Shown here piece by piece: positions 11,291-22,206 of a stretch of 64,000 bases of DNA. The stretch is from NCBI GenBank assembly GCA_963680875.1, contig OY804585.1, positions 29,378,186 to 29,442,185 on the forward strand, in the 5' to 3' direction. This stretch comes from Bathymodiolus brooksi (lineage: Eukaryota; Mollusca; Bivalvia; Mytilida; Modiolidae). Position numbers and translations under genes: made by a program. Below the pieces are notes generated by a model, which was not told the DNA's origin, searched no databases, and worked only from the letters and a program-made list of their open reading frames with translations. Position 1 is the stretch's first letter. Each line of letters opens with the position of its first letter.

Positions 11291-12052
11291 ACGTGGTGTA
11301 AACTCATGTGCACCAATACTATCTTATGCAGAGCCGGCATTAATCCAATTGGACTAATTTCTCCCGCTCTAGATTTTTCTTTTGGCCATTGTGTTGTCTA
11401 TTCTTCTTCTATTTACGGATTCTGAATACCCCTTTGGTATCTACCTTTGGCTGTTCAAGAACACACAACAACACACTGCAAGTCTTACAGAAAACAGCAC
11501 ATCGAAGGCCAGTATCGATCTTGTCGAAATGTACGCTGTATGTTAGAAAAAAGGCCACTGGATTCAAAATACCATCTGAGCCAATCATTAATCATCATAT
11601 CCATGGTTTTACTAGCCCAACCTGTGAGAAGAATATGACGATAGTTTGTTTGACGGCTTAGAGTGATCTGTTGGTTTTTGTTTTTTTTGCGTGTTTTTTT
11701 AATAGGTATTACCATTGTCAATCTCTAAATTCATGACAAATCTCTTGTTTCGTACATATTATGAAAAAGATATGGCGGGTTTTTAGGGTTGGTTCTTTAA
11801 TTTAATTAATAAGTTGGTAATACATTTCGTCAAGGTCGTATGTATAAGCATGTGCCTTATTCAAAGATGTTTGAAGTTCTTCTAGTGAAAATATTTTTTA
11901 TTCCGCCAAATTTCGAATCATGAAATTAAGTTGTTTTATGCTTAATACTCAGAGAAATCGTTTTGGTAAACTTTAAGAAAATATCTCGTCTAATTTATTT
12001 AAGTGTTTTTCTGGGTGTCATAAAACTGATCTCCACGATATAAGAAAAGTTT
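11291..12052. other. Stretch with no supported gene
   Basis: Small overlapping ORFs only. A phrase near 11413 (GGATTCTGAATACCCCTTTG) resembles one at 28841 in the third copy of the 1.21-kb array, suggesting another dispersed repeat. Confidence 0.5.
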
Positions 12053-12245
12053 GAAGATACCAAAAGGGTAATCAGTGGCAGTAAATCGAAGAAGAACACA
12101 GACAATGCAATGGCGAAAAGAAAAAGGTCAAACAGAAAAGTTTTAACAATTATCTACAAAACACAAACTACACAGAAATCTAAAGCTCAGGCAACATAAA
12201 CCCCACTAAAACCGGGTTAAGATCAGGTACTCCGGGTAAGATATA
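12053..12245 (+). repeat. Dispersed mussel-type repeat (family A), copy 2
   Basis: Contains GACAATGCAATGGCGAAAAG, ACAAAACACAAACTACACAG and CAGGTACTCCGGGTAAG, in the same order as in the copies at 7119 and 33375. Confidence 0.7.
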
Positions 12246-12308
12246 ATTACAGCTTAATAATTGTTGAGTGGAATAAGTGGGGTTAAACCCTCATGTCCAA
12301 TTTATATT

Positions 12309-12324
12309 GGGGGGGGGGGGGGGG
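12309..12324 (+). repeat. Run of 16 G
   Basis: An uninterrupted G16. Similar runs occur at 39132-39147 (G16) and 47293-47306 (G14). The exact length may be a sequencing estimate. Confidence 0.9.
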
Positions 12325-12650
12325 AGTTGGATAGACAAATACATACGTAAACGGAAAAAGATCCACTGGCATTTGAGATACGGATGTGCCGTAACGGTCA
12401 ACCAGTTCGTGGTGCGAATTTTTGTAGCGAAATCTTCAACCTAGGAGCAGCGTAGTCTTGCTTAAGTAGCTTTTGAGTCAGCAACTGAGCTCAGTTATGT
12501 ATTGGCTGTCAGTTTTATTATTGAGGGAATCATGTGTACCTAGAGATAATGAACATGACAATCGCATGTCACTGAACATACGTACAAAAACGTATCGAGT
12601 ACACCACATTCGTATTTACTGATTACTGTTAAATGGCAAATGAGAAATAA

Positions 12651-12836
12651 TTGAGGGTTAGGATTAGAGCGTTTCGCGCCACTTCAACAATATTTCAAGT
12701 ATATTGTGGTGGTCAGTTTTATTGGTGGATGAAACCGGAATACCCGGAGAAAACCACCGACCTGTCACAAATCACTGACAAACTTTATCACATAGTGTTG
12801 TATCGAGTACACCTAGCCACGAGCGGGATTCTTATT
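12651..12836 (-). mobile_element. SINE fragment lacking the tRNA head
   Basis: Minus-strand copy of the SINE at 22207. It covers tail, core (CCCGGAGAAAACCACCGACC) and the GAGCGGGATT just before the B box, then stops, so the promoter half is missing. Confidence 0.85.
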
Positions 12837-12879
12837 TTTGAAGATATATTGATGATGAGCATTGATTGACTGTTTTATT

Positions 12880-13270
12880 GTTCATGTTGTTGTTTAACGC
12901 CAAGTGAGAAGTATTTTGAGAAAGTTCCCATGGCTCAAACCCACAGAGTGGCTCGGTGCATCCCGGGGTGGAGGATAATGGAACCCTATCGATGGGGAGG
13001 GGATTCTCGTGTTATTATACGGAACACCTGATTGTGGATCGTATGACAGTGGATCACAGTGGGTAACGTGATTGTAGAGTGTCACGCTCCCTGCACGCCA
13101 AAGACCTCTTTTGTAGATTTCGAAAAAAAAACATAAATATTTCGTCCCTACTCAACTCTCCATACTTTTTCCGTCGCAGTCAACAGTCTTTGACCGGGTT
13201 GATCCATCCCTTCCCTCATTTTTATATTGTTGTTATATGTTGTTGAACTTGTTCTATTCCTGTACACAGC
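12880..13270 (+). repeat. Dispersed repeat C, copy 1
   Basis: Contains GTTCCCATGG, GTGTCACGCTCCCTGCACGC and CAACTCTCCATACTTTTTCC, then CCCTTCCCTCATTTTTATAT. Copies: 20700-20975, and 35425-35885 (split by a MITE). Small ORFs in it are incidental. Confidence 0.7.
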
Positions 13271-13439
13271 TGATATACCGCTCACTGGAATCAAGCAATC
13301 TAAATAATCAAAAGTGCTTAGATCAAAATCAGTCAATCAGAAAATGCTATAAAACAGTCCATATATATCAATACATCAGGGAAGAACATTTTCATCTAGT
13401 TCTTTTATATTTGATCAAGAATTTTTTGAAGCGCTTATC

Positions 13440-13765
13440 TATGTTTTTATTACTATCACTGGGTCGATACCTCTGCTGGTAAACTATAAGTACCCGAGGG
13501 TATTACCCCCCCACCCAGTAGTCAGTGGTTCGGCGGCAATGACATGGTTCATTAAATGTATCTATTATTGATATTGACAGTTCCAGAATAATGTCAGTAT
13601 TGTTACATTTAAGGTTCTCCTCCATCAAAGCACAGGTCAGTGACCTTAGCCGATTTTAGCTAACCCGTTTATGTTCTTCTGATTTACTTTTAAATTATTT
13701 TGGCTTTGAGAACCTAATGAAGGTTATTCCAGCAACGCGTCGTGCGCACTAAATTTGATATCTAC
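13440..13765 (+). repeat. Dispersed repeat D, copy 1
   Basis: Contains CTGGGTCGATACCTCTGCTG, GTAGTCAGTGGTTCGG, AAGGTTCTCCTCCATC and, at the 3' end, AATGAAGGTTATTCCAGCAA with CGCACTAAATTTGATAT. The same blocks occur in order at 50395-50765, and inverted at 49125-49520. Confidence 0.75.
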
Positions 13766-14008
13766 GTTTTCACTATTACGTTTAAATAAGAATATGAAAT
13801 ACGTACGAAATACTTTATTAAAGAAAGCTCAATCATTGAACATTAAGGTTGACAAAGATTACGAGATAGTACATGAAAGAAGAATGACATAATAAAATAA
13901 CAAATACAATTATAGGTTATAGTTTGCGTTATAGTTTGCATTGGGAGGCAATGAAACGGAGATAACTGTAGTTGGAAAAGATAAAATATAAAACATGCAT
14001 GCAGAGAA

Positions 14009-15103
14009 CTAGGGTGCCATTTGAAAACACGAGTGAATAAATTTTGCGAGTTCTCTGACGCAAGATGTATCTTCGTTGCTCAATATCCAAACAAATTTAT
14101 CCTCTGCACTTAATATAGCCGCATTATAATTAAGGACATTTGAAAAGATTTCTCTTCTGTGGTTTTCAAACCTAGGACAATGCATTAGAAAATGAAGTTC
14201 ATCTTCTACGCTTTTAGAGTTACAATTGCAACACATACGGTTCTCAACAGGAGTAATTGGACGGGTATATCGACCGGTTTCAATATGGAGCTTGTGGTTA
14301 CTAGTACGAAAGCGTGTAAGAATGTTTCTATGGCTAATATTTCTAATATCAGAAATATAAGTTTCGTATATAAATATAAACTTAAATTTTCTATATGTCC
14401 TAAGTTTCTCACATTTGTTTAAGTTAATTTTCCAAAATGTCTAATAATTATTCTGTAATGTTTACTTTATACTATATATGTGTCTAGATTTGAAATTTTC
14501 AGGATGAGTCAACATATGATCCATATTTAGATGTTTCAATAAAATATGTATACATCTTAACCAACAAGGTTCGTTGTTACCGTACATTAACAGATTCTCT
14601 TCATATGCCTCCCGCAGCAAGGGGTCATGATGAGTGTTTTTGCACAGCCGGACCCAGTATTTGATCATGGAAATAATAGTGTCAATATTTAGAGGGTAAC
14701 TTCCCAGTTCACCATAAATGGCTAAGTTAGTTGTTCTTTTATCAACTCCAAGAACATATTTACCCATGGAAATATTTAGTTTTTCTAAAGGATTCCGGCT
14801 GTATAAATTACTAATAAAATGTGAATCATTGTTACTATTAACGCCAACATTTTTATTATTGTTAAACAAACCAACAATTTCAGAAGCATATAAGAGTACA
14901 GGTTTAACTGTGTGGTCAAATATATGCATACAATTTGGGGCTGAACAAGGTATATTAAATATATTTTTCAATTTGAAAAAGGCTTTTTGACCTCTCCTTT
15001 TAAGGTCAAGTAGAGCTTGAGTAAAGCTTCCGTTTAAACTTAGCAATATTCCAAGATATTTGTAGTGACGAACTATCTCAAGCTCAGTCTTATCAATATA
15101 AAA
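14009..15103 (-). pseudogene. LINE reverse transcriptase, C-terminal part
   Basis: Two open blocks on the minus strand. The first (15103 to 14462) begins YIDKTELEIVRHYKYLGI, the usual run-out after the polymerase domain, and includes HTVKPVLLYASEIVG, a motif seen in many animal LINE proteins. The second (14340 to 14009) holds RFRTSNHKLHIETGRY, then CCNCNSKSVEDELHFLMHCP, the zinc-knuckle-like C-terminus of such polyproteins, ending at FIHSCFQMAP and a stop. The blocks are joined by a degraded stretch with a stop at 14462 and frame changes. It encodes no working protein. Confidence 0.82.
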
Positions 15104-15104
15104 G

Positions 15105-15850
15105 GATGGGTTGCGATAAGGTCCTATATCGGCCCAAGGAGAGGGTGTAAAATTATATTTTACAGAACCATATCTTTATTACTATTTTTCGAAAGGCCGA
15201 TTTTATAAGTTTTTGAAACACGAAAAGTTTTTATATAATATTGATGTACTACTCAGAAATATGTTGGCTTTTCACACCACTATTGGTCAGCATTACCATT
15301 AGGCCTATGGTCAAATGTAATCAACTGACCCCTTTTAGCTTAATTTTTTACTATGCCTTGCACGCGGAACCAGCTTGACATTAATACAATACGTCATGTA
15401 CTTAATAAGAAGGGCACATGCAAAACACCTGTCTGGTTCCGCGTGCAACGCATATTCAAAAATGAGAAAAACCGCAAGTGTTAATGGGTTGCGATAAGAT
15501 GCTAAGTTGGCCCAAAAGGAGACTGATTTTTGTTTCTCCAGTAAACTGTGCGGCATCATTATATTTTTAAAGCCTATTCATTTTAGTCTTCAGAATATAT
15601 AATAATAATTTGGTACTCTGGCTTGTGATTGAGAAAAAACTTGGTTTTTGACCCCTCTACTCTATGTGATTAGCATTGCGCCTATGGGAAAATGTCCAGC
15701 AAATGCATTGTTCTGACTGAATTTTCACTATGCCTTGCATTCGGAACACGCTTAATAATTATATCATAAATCAATTATATCATAGGTAGTATTCATGCAA
15801 AACATATATATGGTTTCACGTACAAGGCATATTGAAAATTAGAAAAAAAT
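15105..15850 (+). repeat. Two direct repeats of about 378 bp
   Basis: The GGGTTGCGATAAG start recurs at 15108 and 15486. Both units continue through GGCCCAA-GGAGA, ATTAGG/ATTGCGCCTATGG, ACTATGCCTTGCA and a closing AATGAGAAAAA/AATTAGAAAAA. The copies are strongly diverged. Confidence 0.7.
15352..15454. repeat. 22-bp inverted repeat (hairpin), loop about 59 bp
   Basis: TATGCCTTGCACGCGGAACC(AG) at 15352-15373 pairs with (CT)GGTTCCGCGTGCAACGCATA at 15433-15454, 21 of 22 positions. The second 378-bp unit holds a decayed version of the same hairpin. Confidence 0.85.
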
Positions 15851-16579
15851 GGTATATTTTGTGGGTAAAATGTGTAATTGCTTTAATATAGAATTTGTAC
15901 ATTATGCATGCGTATGTATGCATGTACATACTTTACGGAATAAAATTATGACTGCACCACCTTACTCTTGTGATAAACTTATAATGGCTATACACAGAGT
16001 CATCTACTCTTGGAAATGTGCCAACATGGCGGAAAAAGTGATGAATTACCCTTATAGCAGATTTAATGTTTTTTCTTCAACTCCACTGTTTTCTATACAT
16101 AGCAACCTATACAACAACCTAATATTCCCCGAGAATAGCAACAACATAAAAAGCATGCAGTATTCAACGTTACGACAAAAATATCATTACCGACGGATCA
16201 TTCACGACACTTCCTGAATGCAGCTGATGTTGATTGGAATTCAGATGATAGCGATATCGGCTTCTAGTTGTCCAAATTATCGCGCTAATCAATATTTTAT
16301 ATAATATTCACCCTATCATCGATATGTAACAGTATAACAACATTTCTATATTGTTTGGCAGATTGCCAAAACATTGCATTGCTGCACCCATTGTAAACAG
16401 TATTGTACACACAGGCAAAATGAAACAAAGCCACACGGCCTGCGTATGCGTGGTTTGAACATTTAAAAATACATTATAATAAAGTAGAGGTATATGCCTT
16501 AATATTTGGGCATATTTTATTTAATTCCACGTTGTGGCGAAAAACGGCCTTATCTGAACCCATCCTTTAACATTACTTA

Positions 16580-16859
16580 GGGAACGACCATTTAACTTGA
16601 AGGGGGGGTTATGGTTTTTTTCTAAAAAAATATTCTGTTTCCCAATGTTGCTGAAAAAAAATTTCTGATTTTGGTGGAGGAAAAAAAAAATAATCTGATT
16701 CAGAGTTTTTGTCATATAACTTAATGTTAAAATCTGGAAAAAAAATTCGCGCTTAGCGCGACAAAAAAAAAATATTCTAACTCTTGTGTTGTCCGAAAAA
16801 AAATTTCTGAACGAAACAAAAAACCATAACCCCCCTCTTCAAGTTAAATGGTCGGTCCC
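16580..16859. mobile_element. 280-bp PIF/Harbinger-type MITE with TTA target duplication
   Basis: Left end GGGAACGACCATTTAACTTG, right end mirrored as CAAGTTAAATGGTCGGTCCC, with pairing continuing into GGGGGTTATGGTTTTT, over 40 bp in all. TTA flanks both sides (16577-16579 and 16860-16862). A 3-bp TWA target site and termini starting GGG are the known habit of PIF/Harbinger elements. The middle is A-rich and non-coding. Confidence 0.88.
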
Positions 16860-16862
16860 TTA

Positions 16863-17633
16863 GTCTTGAGCCTTTATTGAAAATCATAGCTTTAGACTTT
16901 GTGTAGTTAATTTCAAGACCCCAACTTTTACAATATTCCCAAGTTTTATTTAAACAGTTCTGTATACCCTCTTGACTTTCAGATAATAGAACTAAGTCAT
17001 CGGCATAGAGGAGACAACTTATATGCTTCTGTCCTAATAATACAGGTGAACAGGAATGATCAAAATCATCAATTAACCCATTGATATAAAGATTAAATAA
17101 ATTTGGACGAAGGTTATCACCTTGAAAACCACCAACATTTGAAGGAAAGGCATTGCTAAGGCTATGAGAGTTAACAATTTTAATAACTCTGAGACTTAGA
17201 TTTGAATAAAGGGATTTTAATCAAGCCAAAAATTGACCTCCGATTTTAGCACAAAGGAGTTTTAAAAACAGGACAGAATGAATGACTGAATCGAACGCCT
17301 TGCGGAGGTCTATAAGACAGGCATACACTTTTTAGATTTATTTAAATATTTATCAATAATAGTTTTTAGCTTAAATATGTTGTCGGATGTTCGGCATCCT
17401 GCTTTGAAGCCAATTTGTTCATTACGTATAAGTTCATTTTTGAGAATATATTGTTCAAGTCTGGCATTCAAAATACTGTTGAATAGTTTTGATAAACAGC
17501 TGGTAATCGCTATACCTCTGTCATTAGATGGGTTCAGAGGGTCACCAGTTTTGTAAATAGGAAATATGAGTCCCTGGACACATTCCGTAGGGTAAATACC
17601 TGATGACAGGATAATGTTAAACAATTTTACCAA
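16863..17633 (-). pseudogene. LINE reverse transcriptase catalytic core
   Basis: Read on the minus strand: LIFPIYKTGDPLNP, RGIAITSCLSKLFNSI (RT motif 2), GFKAGCRTSDNIF, LIDLRKAFDSVIHSV (the catalytic aspartates of RT motif A), GGFQGDNLRPNLFNLYIN, then CLLYADDLVLLSES with the YADD catalytic box at 16996-17007, and GLEINYTKSKAMIFNKGS. A frame change lies near 17310 and a TGA near 17222, so it is inactive although the catalytic residues survive. The sequence starts abruptly at 17640, a typical 5' truncation. Confidence 0.88.
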
Positions 17634-17770
17634 ACACGGCTGTAATATGTGCTACAACATGTTAAATGATTTGTATACCTGTGATGTAATTTTATTTTGT
17701 TTTAATTTCTAAAATACTAATTAAAACGACATTTCAAAACTGGGATTTTTTTTTAAAAGTAATACTTTTT

Positions 17771-18167
17771 ATACGCCCGTCTCAAGACGGGTCGTATTAT
17801 GTGAATGGGTATGACGGGCGGCGGGCGTGCGCCCACACAGGTTTCCGCACATTAACTTTAGTTCTGTATATCGGATCTTTACCAAACTTGGCCACACGAT
17901 TCCCCTGTAGAAGGGGAAGAACCCTATTTATTTTGGGGTCAAAAGGTCAAGATCACCGTTACTATAAATATAATTTTTGACAACAGGGTCGTTTCCACAT
18001 GATAACTTTAGTTCTGTATAATGGATCTTTACCAAACCTGACCACATGATTGCCCTGTGGAAGGGGCAGAACCCTATTTATTTTGGGCCATTAGGTCAAA
18101 GGTCAAGGTCACCGTTACAATAAATATATTTTTTTACCGTTTGATAAATTTATATAGACGGGTGTAT
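17771..18167. mobile_element. About 400-bp TIR element with two 150-bp internal repeats
   Basis: ATACGCCCGTCT (17771-17782) is mirrored by AGACGGGTGTAT (18156-18167), one mismatch. The inside is two units 150 bp apart (GTTTCCGCAC at 17841, GTTTCCACAT at 17991), each with ACTTTAGTTCTGTATA, CCTATTTATTTTGGG and a final AGGTCAAGGTCACCGTTAC. Non-coding. I recall the AAGGTCAAGGTCAC type as widespread in bivalves, unverified. Confidence 0.75.
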
Positions 18168-18711
18168 TTTGTGATGCACACATTTCTTGTTTATGTTTAT
18201 GATTGTTTTTTTGTTTTGTTTTTGTTTGCTTGAAACAAGGCAATAATATTTATTACGCTTGTTATAAATCTTGCTACAAATATGCTCCTCTTAAAATTTC
18301 CCTGTGTAATCGTACGCGTTCTGATTATCCAGGGATTTAATGAAATTGCAATGTTAAGATTGAAGTATAAATCACTTCTATAGATATTATATATGTAATA
18401 TAGATAAACAAATCTTGAGTTTAAACAATAAAATTATAGTACATGTAACACCAAGACAACCGATCGTGAGGACTTCTGGGATTACATAATTTGACGTCGT
18501 TATCAATCGTAAAGATAATTACATTTGGTAAAACCTTTACTAGTGACGTCAAACGTTGTCTATTGATACTATTTATGGTAAATAAAGATAAGTTGTTTTC
18601 CTGGAAACACAGCACATGTCTTGTTACGAGATCACTTACCAATTAACTAGTACATTAAGGTGTAATAGAGAGACACAATTGTCCTGAATTTTGAACCTAG
18701 TTAATAATAAG

Positions 18712-18885
18712 AAAAATAAAAAATGCCAAACTGTCGCAACAGTTCCAAAATCCATTAGAAAAATCATAGAAACAGGGAAGGTCGATACTCCTAACACACA
18801 AATGCATGACCGCTCACTTTCCTGGCTTGGAACAGACATTTCAATAAAAAGTGGCAGGGTTAAAGTAGTTTAATGGACCCAAACC
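18712..18885 (+). repeat. Dispersed repeat E, copy
   Basis: Contains AGTTCCAAAATCCATTAG, ACACACAAATGCATGACCGC, CCTGGCTTGGAACAGAC and AAAAAGTGGCAGGGTTAAA, in the same order as at 19205. Confidence 0.7.
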
Positions 18886-18989
18886 TCCGTTAATAATTTT
18901 TGAAAATGCTTGAAAATTAAAAAAAAATGGAAATTTCATTCAATTTGTTCGTTCAGGATTTACTGTTTTAGCAACCCACATTTGTTTAT

Positions 18990-19130
18990 ATTACAGTTTG
19001 TCAGTGACTTGCGGCAGGTTTGTGGTTTTCTCCTGGTACTCCGGTTCCCTCCACCAATTAACCTGACCGCCACTATATAGCTGAACTATTGTTGAAAGTG
19101 ACGTTAAACACCATAAACAAACCAACCTTA
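18990..19130 (+). mobile_element. SINE fragment, core and tail only
   Basis: Starts at ACAGTTTGTCAGTGACTTGC, continues through GTGGTTTTCTCCTGGTACTC and CTGACCGCCACTATAT to GACGTTAAACACCATAAACA. The tRNA-like head is missing. See the copy at 22207. Confidence 0.85.
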
Positions 19131-19204
19131 AAGACGTATATGATAGTGATAGTATACATGCAGGGATACTTATACATATTGTAATCAAATGAAAAACAAA
19201 AGTA

Positions 19205-19350
19205 AGCTACTACACTGCTGGAGCAGTTCCAAAATCCAAGAGAAAAAATCGATATCCGTAACACACAAATACATGATATTACACTTTTCTGGGTTGGTAC
19301 AGACTTCAGCAAAAAGTGGCGGGGTTAAACTAGTTTTAAGGACCTGAGCA
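19205..19350 (+). repeat. Dispersed repeat E, copy
   Basis: GAGCAGTTCCAAAATCCAAG, AATCGATATCCGTAACACAC and AAAAAGTGGCGGGGTTAAAC match the copy at 18712. The two lie about 490 bp apart in the same direction, with the SINE fragment between. Confidence 0.7.
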
Positions 19351-20699
19351 TTCCATTTAAGTCAGATGATTCGGTATGTAAATGATTTGCTGGAGTTGGA
19401 ATATTTGATTTACAAAATAAATAGGAAAATGTGTAGATATTGTAAGTTATGCCAGTGCCATGTATTTACCTTTCTTCTGAGATGCATCACATCAAATCAT
19501 TGCATCACAAACGAAAACATTTTATATATATATTTTACAGGAATATTGTAAATGTTCTTAAATTTTGTAAATTACTGCAAACAATACATAGAAATAAGCT
19601 TTTAAAATTATTTGTAAATTTATTACTATAATAAATACACTAGCAGATCTTCCGGGTTAGTTCTTGGTCGATAATACAACTAAATCAAATGTAATATCTT
19701 GACATATGCACATGTTAATATGTATTTTATGTTTTGTATTTACATGTTTACCAATGTGTTTACAGTGGGAAAGGGAAACATAGATAGGGTCGGCATATCT
19801 TACCTAGCAAGAGACCATCAACGAACACTGCTATGACAAACTGACTTTCATTAGGATCTGCTGATTGTAGTACTTTACGTGCAAGGTACGACCCTCCACG
19901 AGACAATTTTTTACGTTCGGCTATACCGCGTTTCATGTGTGATTCGTTCTATACAACTAGCACATTTCGGATAGGAGTTGTAAAATAATTCTACTAAAGT
20001 ATTACCGTGAATATAATTTAGTGCTATGAAATATATGGATCTACGTAGCCATTTACTGACCACGCTCGTACATTTCCGTCAACATCCGTAAAGAAACATC
20101 ATTAATCATTCAATTACGGACAATTTTTAGCGGGAAATGGGAGAAATTGGTCAGGTTGATGGATTTATGAATACTTGATAAAAAGAAATATCACATCACA
20201 CAGTTTTGTAGTATTTTTGCTACTATTGGCGATTCAAGTAATAAATGGTTGTATATATATTTGTGTAACCTTTGCAGCCATTTGTATTTAGTTGGTATGA
20301 GAAGAACGTACTAATTTACACGCTCGATAATGTATAACGTTTAGTATATCCTTGTAATTGTAAATGATGTCACGTCAATCATAGTAATGTATTATCAAAA
20401 ATATTTCTCTAAAAAGAGGGAAAATATTTATGCACAAAGGTGTAATTATATCTCATAACTTAAGAAAAATGGGTCCATTAAAATGAAATATCACCTGTGT
20501 ATGACATTTTCCCTGTAAAAAAATTCAGTAATTCCATATATACATTTTACAACTTAATAACTTACATTACTGCCACAAGTACATGTATATAGCTTTAGAT
20601 GATTGATAGTGTCAAACATTTTGCCTAGCAACGGGCCACGAACGACCACTCTTGATAAACTTACTCATTTCGAACTTCTGCAAGATGTTCTTTTCGTAC
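19351..20699. repeat. AT-rich stretch with repeat G fragments
   Basis: Repeat G pieces at about 19808-19910 (CATTAGGATCTGCTG, ACGTGCAAGG) and 20634-20700 (ACGAACGACCACTC, CTTCTGCAAGATGTTC). No gene was seen elsewhere in the stretch. Confidence 0.5.
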
Positions 20700-20975
20700 A
20701 ATGAATCTAGGTTTATGTGACGGTTCCCATGGCGTCGACCATAGAGCTGCCTAGCGTATCCCCAGGTGGTGGATATAGGATGCCCTCTCTATTGTGGAGG
20801 GGTTTGTAAGAAAATAATTAGGAAAACCCACAGCGAACCATAGTATGTAACGTGTTTGGAGAATGTCACGCTCCGTGTACGCTAGATACCTCTTTAGGTA
20901 GACACATTGTAACCGCTACAGGGAACTAATTGTTTCGTTCCTACCCAACTCTCCATACGTTTCTAGTGGCAGTAT
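20700..20975 (+). repeat. Dispersed repeat C, copy 2
   Basis: GGTTCCCATGGCGTCG, ATGTCACGCTCCGTGTACGC, ACCTCTTTAGG and ACCCAACTCTCCATACG follow the order of the copy at 12880. Confidence 0.65.
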
Positions 20976-21136
20976 TATACTGTATTTCTATTGCAAATGT
21001 TGTTGTTCTTTTGCTTTTGTTTTTCCGACACTTATTGTACCGGTGCTAACTATTGCTTGGATAAAGTTCACCAGTTCCGTATGGTTAATGGATAACTTCG
21101 GAACGGTCGTTCGGGGAACAGCTAGGCCGGTGAAGG

Positions 21137-21636
21137 CTTGAAAGAAAAGAAATTGGAACCGCACTTTTATTATACAGATAAAATTCAATATCAAATACAA
21201 TACAAAAACAAATTACAAAATACATAATTTCAATAGTTCTGTTTCTAAAAATAAATCAAAGTAACATTTCAAATAGACATTTATTATTCTAAATAAACTA
21301 TGAAATAAATCTGAGCATTTCTTTTTCCATTTAACTCCTTAAATTACAATTAACAAGTAACAAGTTCCTTTTTATTATTTTTTCTACTTACTAAAATATA
21401 CCAATAACAACATCTATACTAAATATTATAACATGACATTAAATATTTATTTAAATAAAATTGTGCATGAAAATGAATTATCAATGTTTTTTATTTATCT
21501 TTTTGCGTTAACTTGAATTAAAAATAATTATTGAAAATAATTTAAAAGAAATAATATAAGTAATTTCCGAAATAGAAAATGAAAAATGTTTTAAATTATT
21601 TTCTCACCTTGAAAGAAAAGAAATTGGAACCGCACT
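21137..21636. mobile_element. 442-bp AT-rich insertion between perfect 29-bp direct repeats
   Basis: The 29-bp sequence CTTGAAAGAAAAGAAATTGG(AACCGCACT) occurs at 21137-21165 and 21608-21636 with no mismatch. The 442 bp between are about 80% A+T and begin with a T-rich end (TTTTATTATACAG), as a minus-strand retroelement 3' tail would. No coding sequence. The perfect repeats suggest a recent event. Confidence 0.6.
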
Positions 21637-21743
21637 GGGCTTTCCAACAATTCTTTCTTTTTATATTAGGCGAGGGGTAAAGTCGGTCATCTTGCTAGGT
21701 TAATATGATCTAATTACTTTAATTAAGTAATATTCTATTTCAA

Positions 21744-21857
21744 CAATTCTGATATAACATTGTTTCCTAGATCACATCCTGCAATTCTGATATAACATTG
21801 TTTTTCTAGGTCACATCCTGTAATTCTGATATAACATTGTTTTTCTCGTTATGCAAG
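21744..21857. repeat. 38/39-bp tandem repeat, three units
   Basis: CAATTCTGATATAACATTGT starts at 21744 and 21782, and with TAATTC at 21821, each followed by CTAG(A/G)TCACATCCTG or its start. Confidence 0.9.
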
Positions 21858-22206
21858 ATTTTCTCTGCCAAATGTTTATTTTCATATGTCAATTAGGTCA
21901 GTGGTATTGACCTTTAACATTGGACTTCTAAATAACAATTTAGTATTATATTTGCACTTTTAAAATTGATGAAAATTAATGCTATGATAGCAGTCAAAAC
22001 TCGTTGTCATGGTTGACCAATACCTCCCTCACTTCCGTATCATGCTTAAATATTAATGAACTTATTCTAGTTATGAATATAGCTGAAATACTGCAAGCTA
22101 ATCAATTAATCATACTCATATATAAGAAGTGACTTTGTGAGACACATTAAACAAGAAAGTAAGATTATAAGAAAATAATACAAAGCCAAAACACAACAAA
22201 ATATCG

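Larger units (their letters stand above)
15104..16565. mobile_element. 1.46-kb element with short terminal inverted repeats, inside the LINE
   Basis: Ends in AAAGGATGGGTTGCGATAAG (15101) and its mirror CTTATCTGAACCCATCCTTT (to 16568), with two mismatches. It splits the LINE reading between SNVK and YIDKTELE. It contains two 378-bp direct repeats and a strong hairpin, and no convincing transposase; a 122-codon plus-strand ORF at 15849 has no recognisable domain. Target duplication unclear, superfamily unknown. Confidence 0.65.
13806..17640 (-). mobile_element. Non-LTR retrotransposon (LINE), decayed, with nested insertions
   Basis: Minus-strand LINE. The 3' end lies at about 13806 (ACTTTATTAAAG, shared with the LINE at 59924). 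The reverse transcriptase core is at 16863-17633, and C-terminal segments lie at 14009-14340 and 14462-15103. The reading is interrupted at one point by a TTA-flanked MITE (16580-16859) and at another by a TIR element (15104-16565). On each side the protein resumes where it left off, so those pieces are later insertions. The 5' half, including any endonuclease, is absent. Clade not assigned. Confidence 0.88.

Noticed and set aside
10110..11357. Long ORFs on both strands (up to 409 codons) in the 10.2-11.3 kb array
   Set aside because: They translate a stop-free 36-bp minisatellite in several frames at once; composition is that of the repeat.
11389..11721. Overlapping small ORFs on both strands
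   Set aside because: No family resemblance and mutually overlapping frames; probably dispersed repeat.
15849..16217. A 122-codon plus-strand ORF as the transposase of the 1.46-kb element
   Set aside because: No catalytic triad spacing or DNA-binding motif visible; far too short.
16521..16715. A 64-codon minus-strand ORF
   Set aside because: It runs from a MITE through LINE sequence into the end of another element; a chance fusion.
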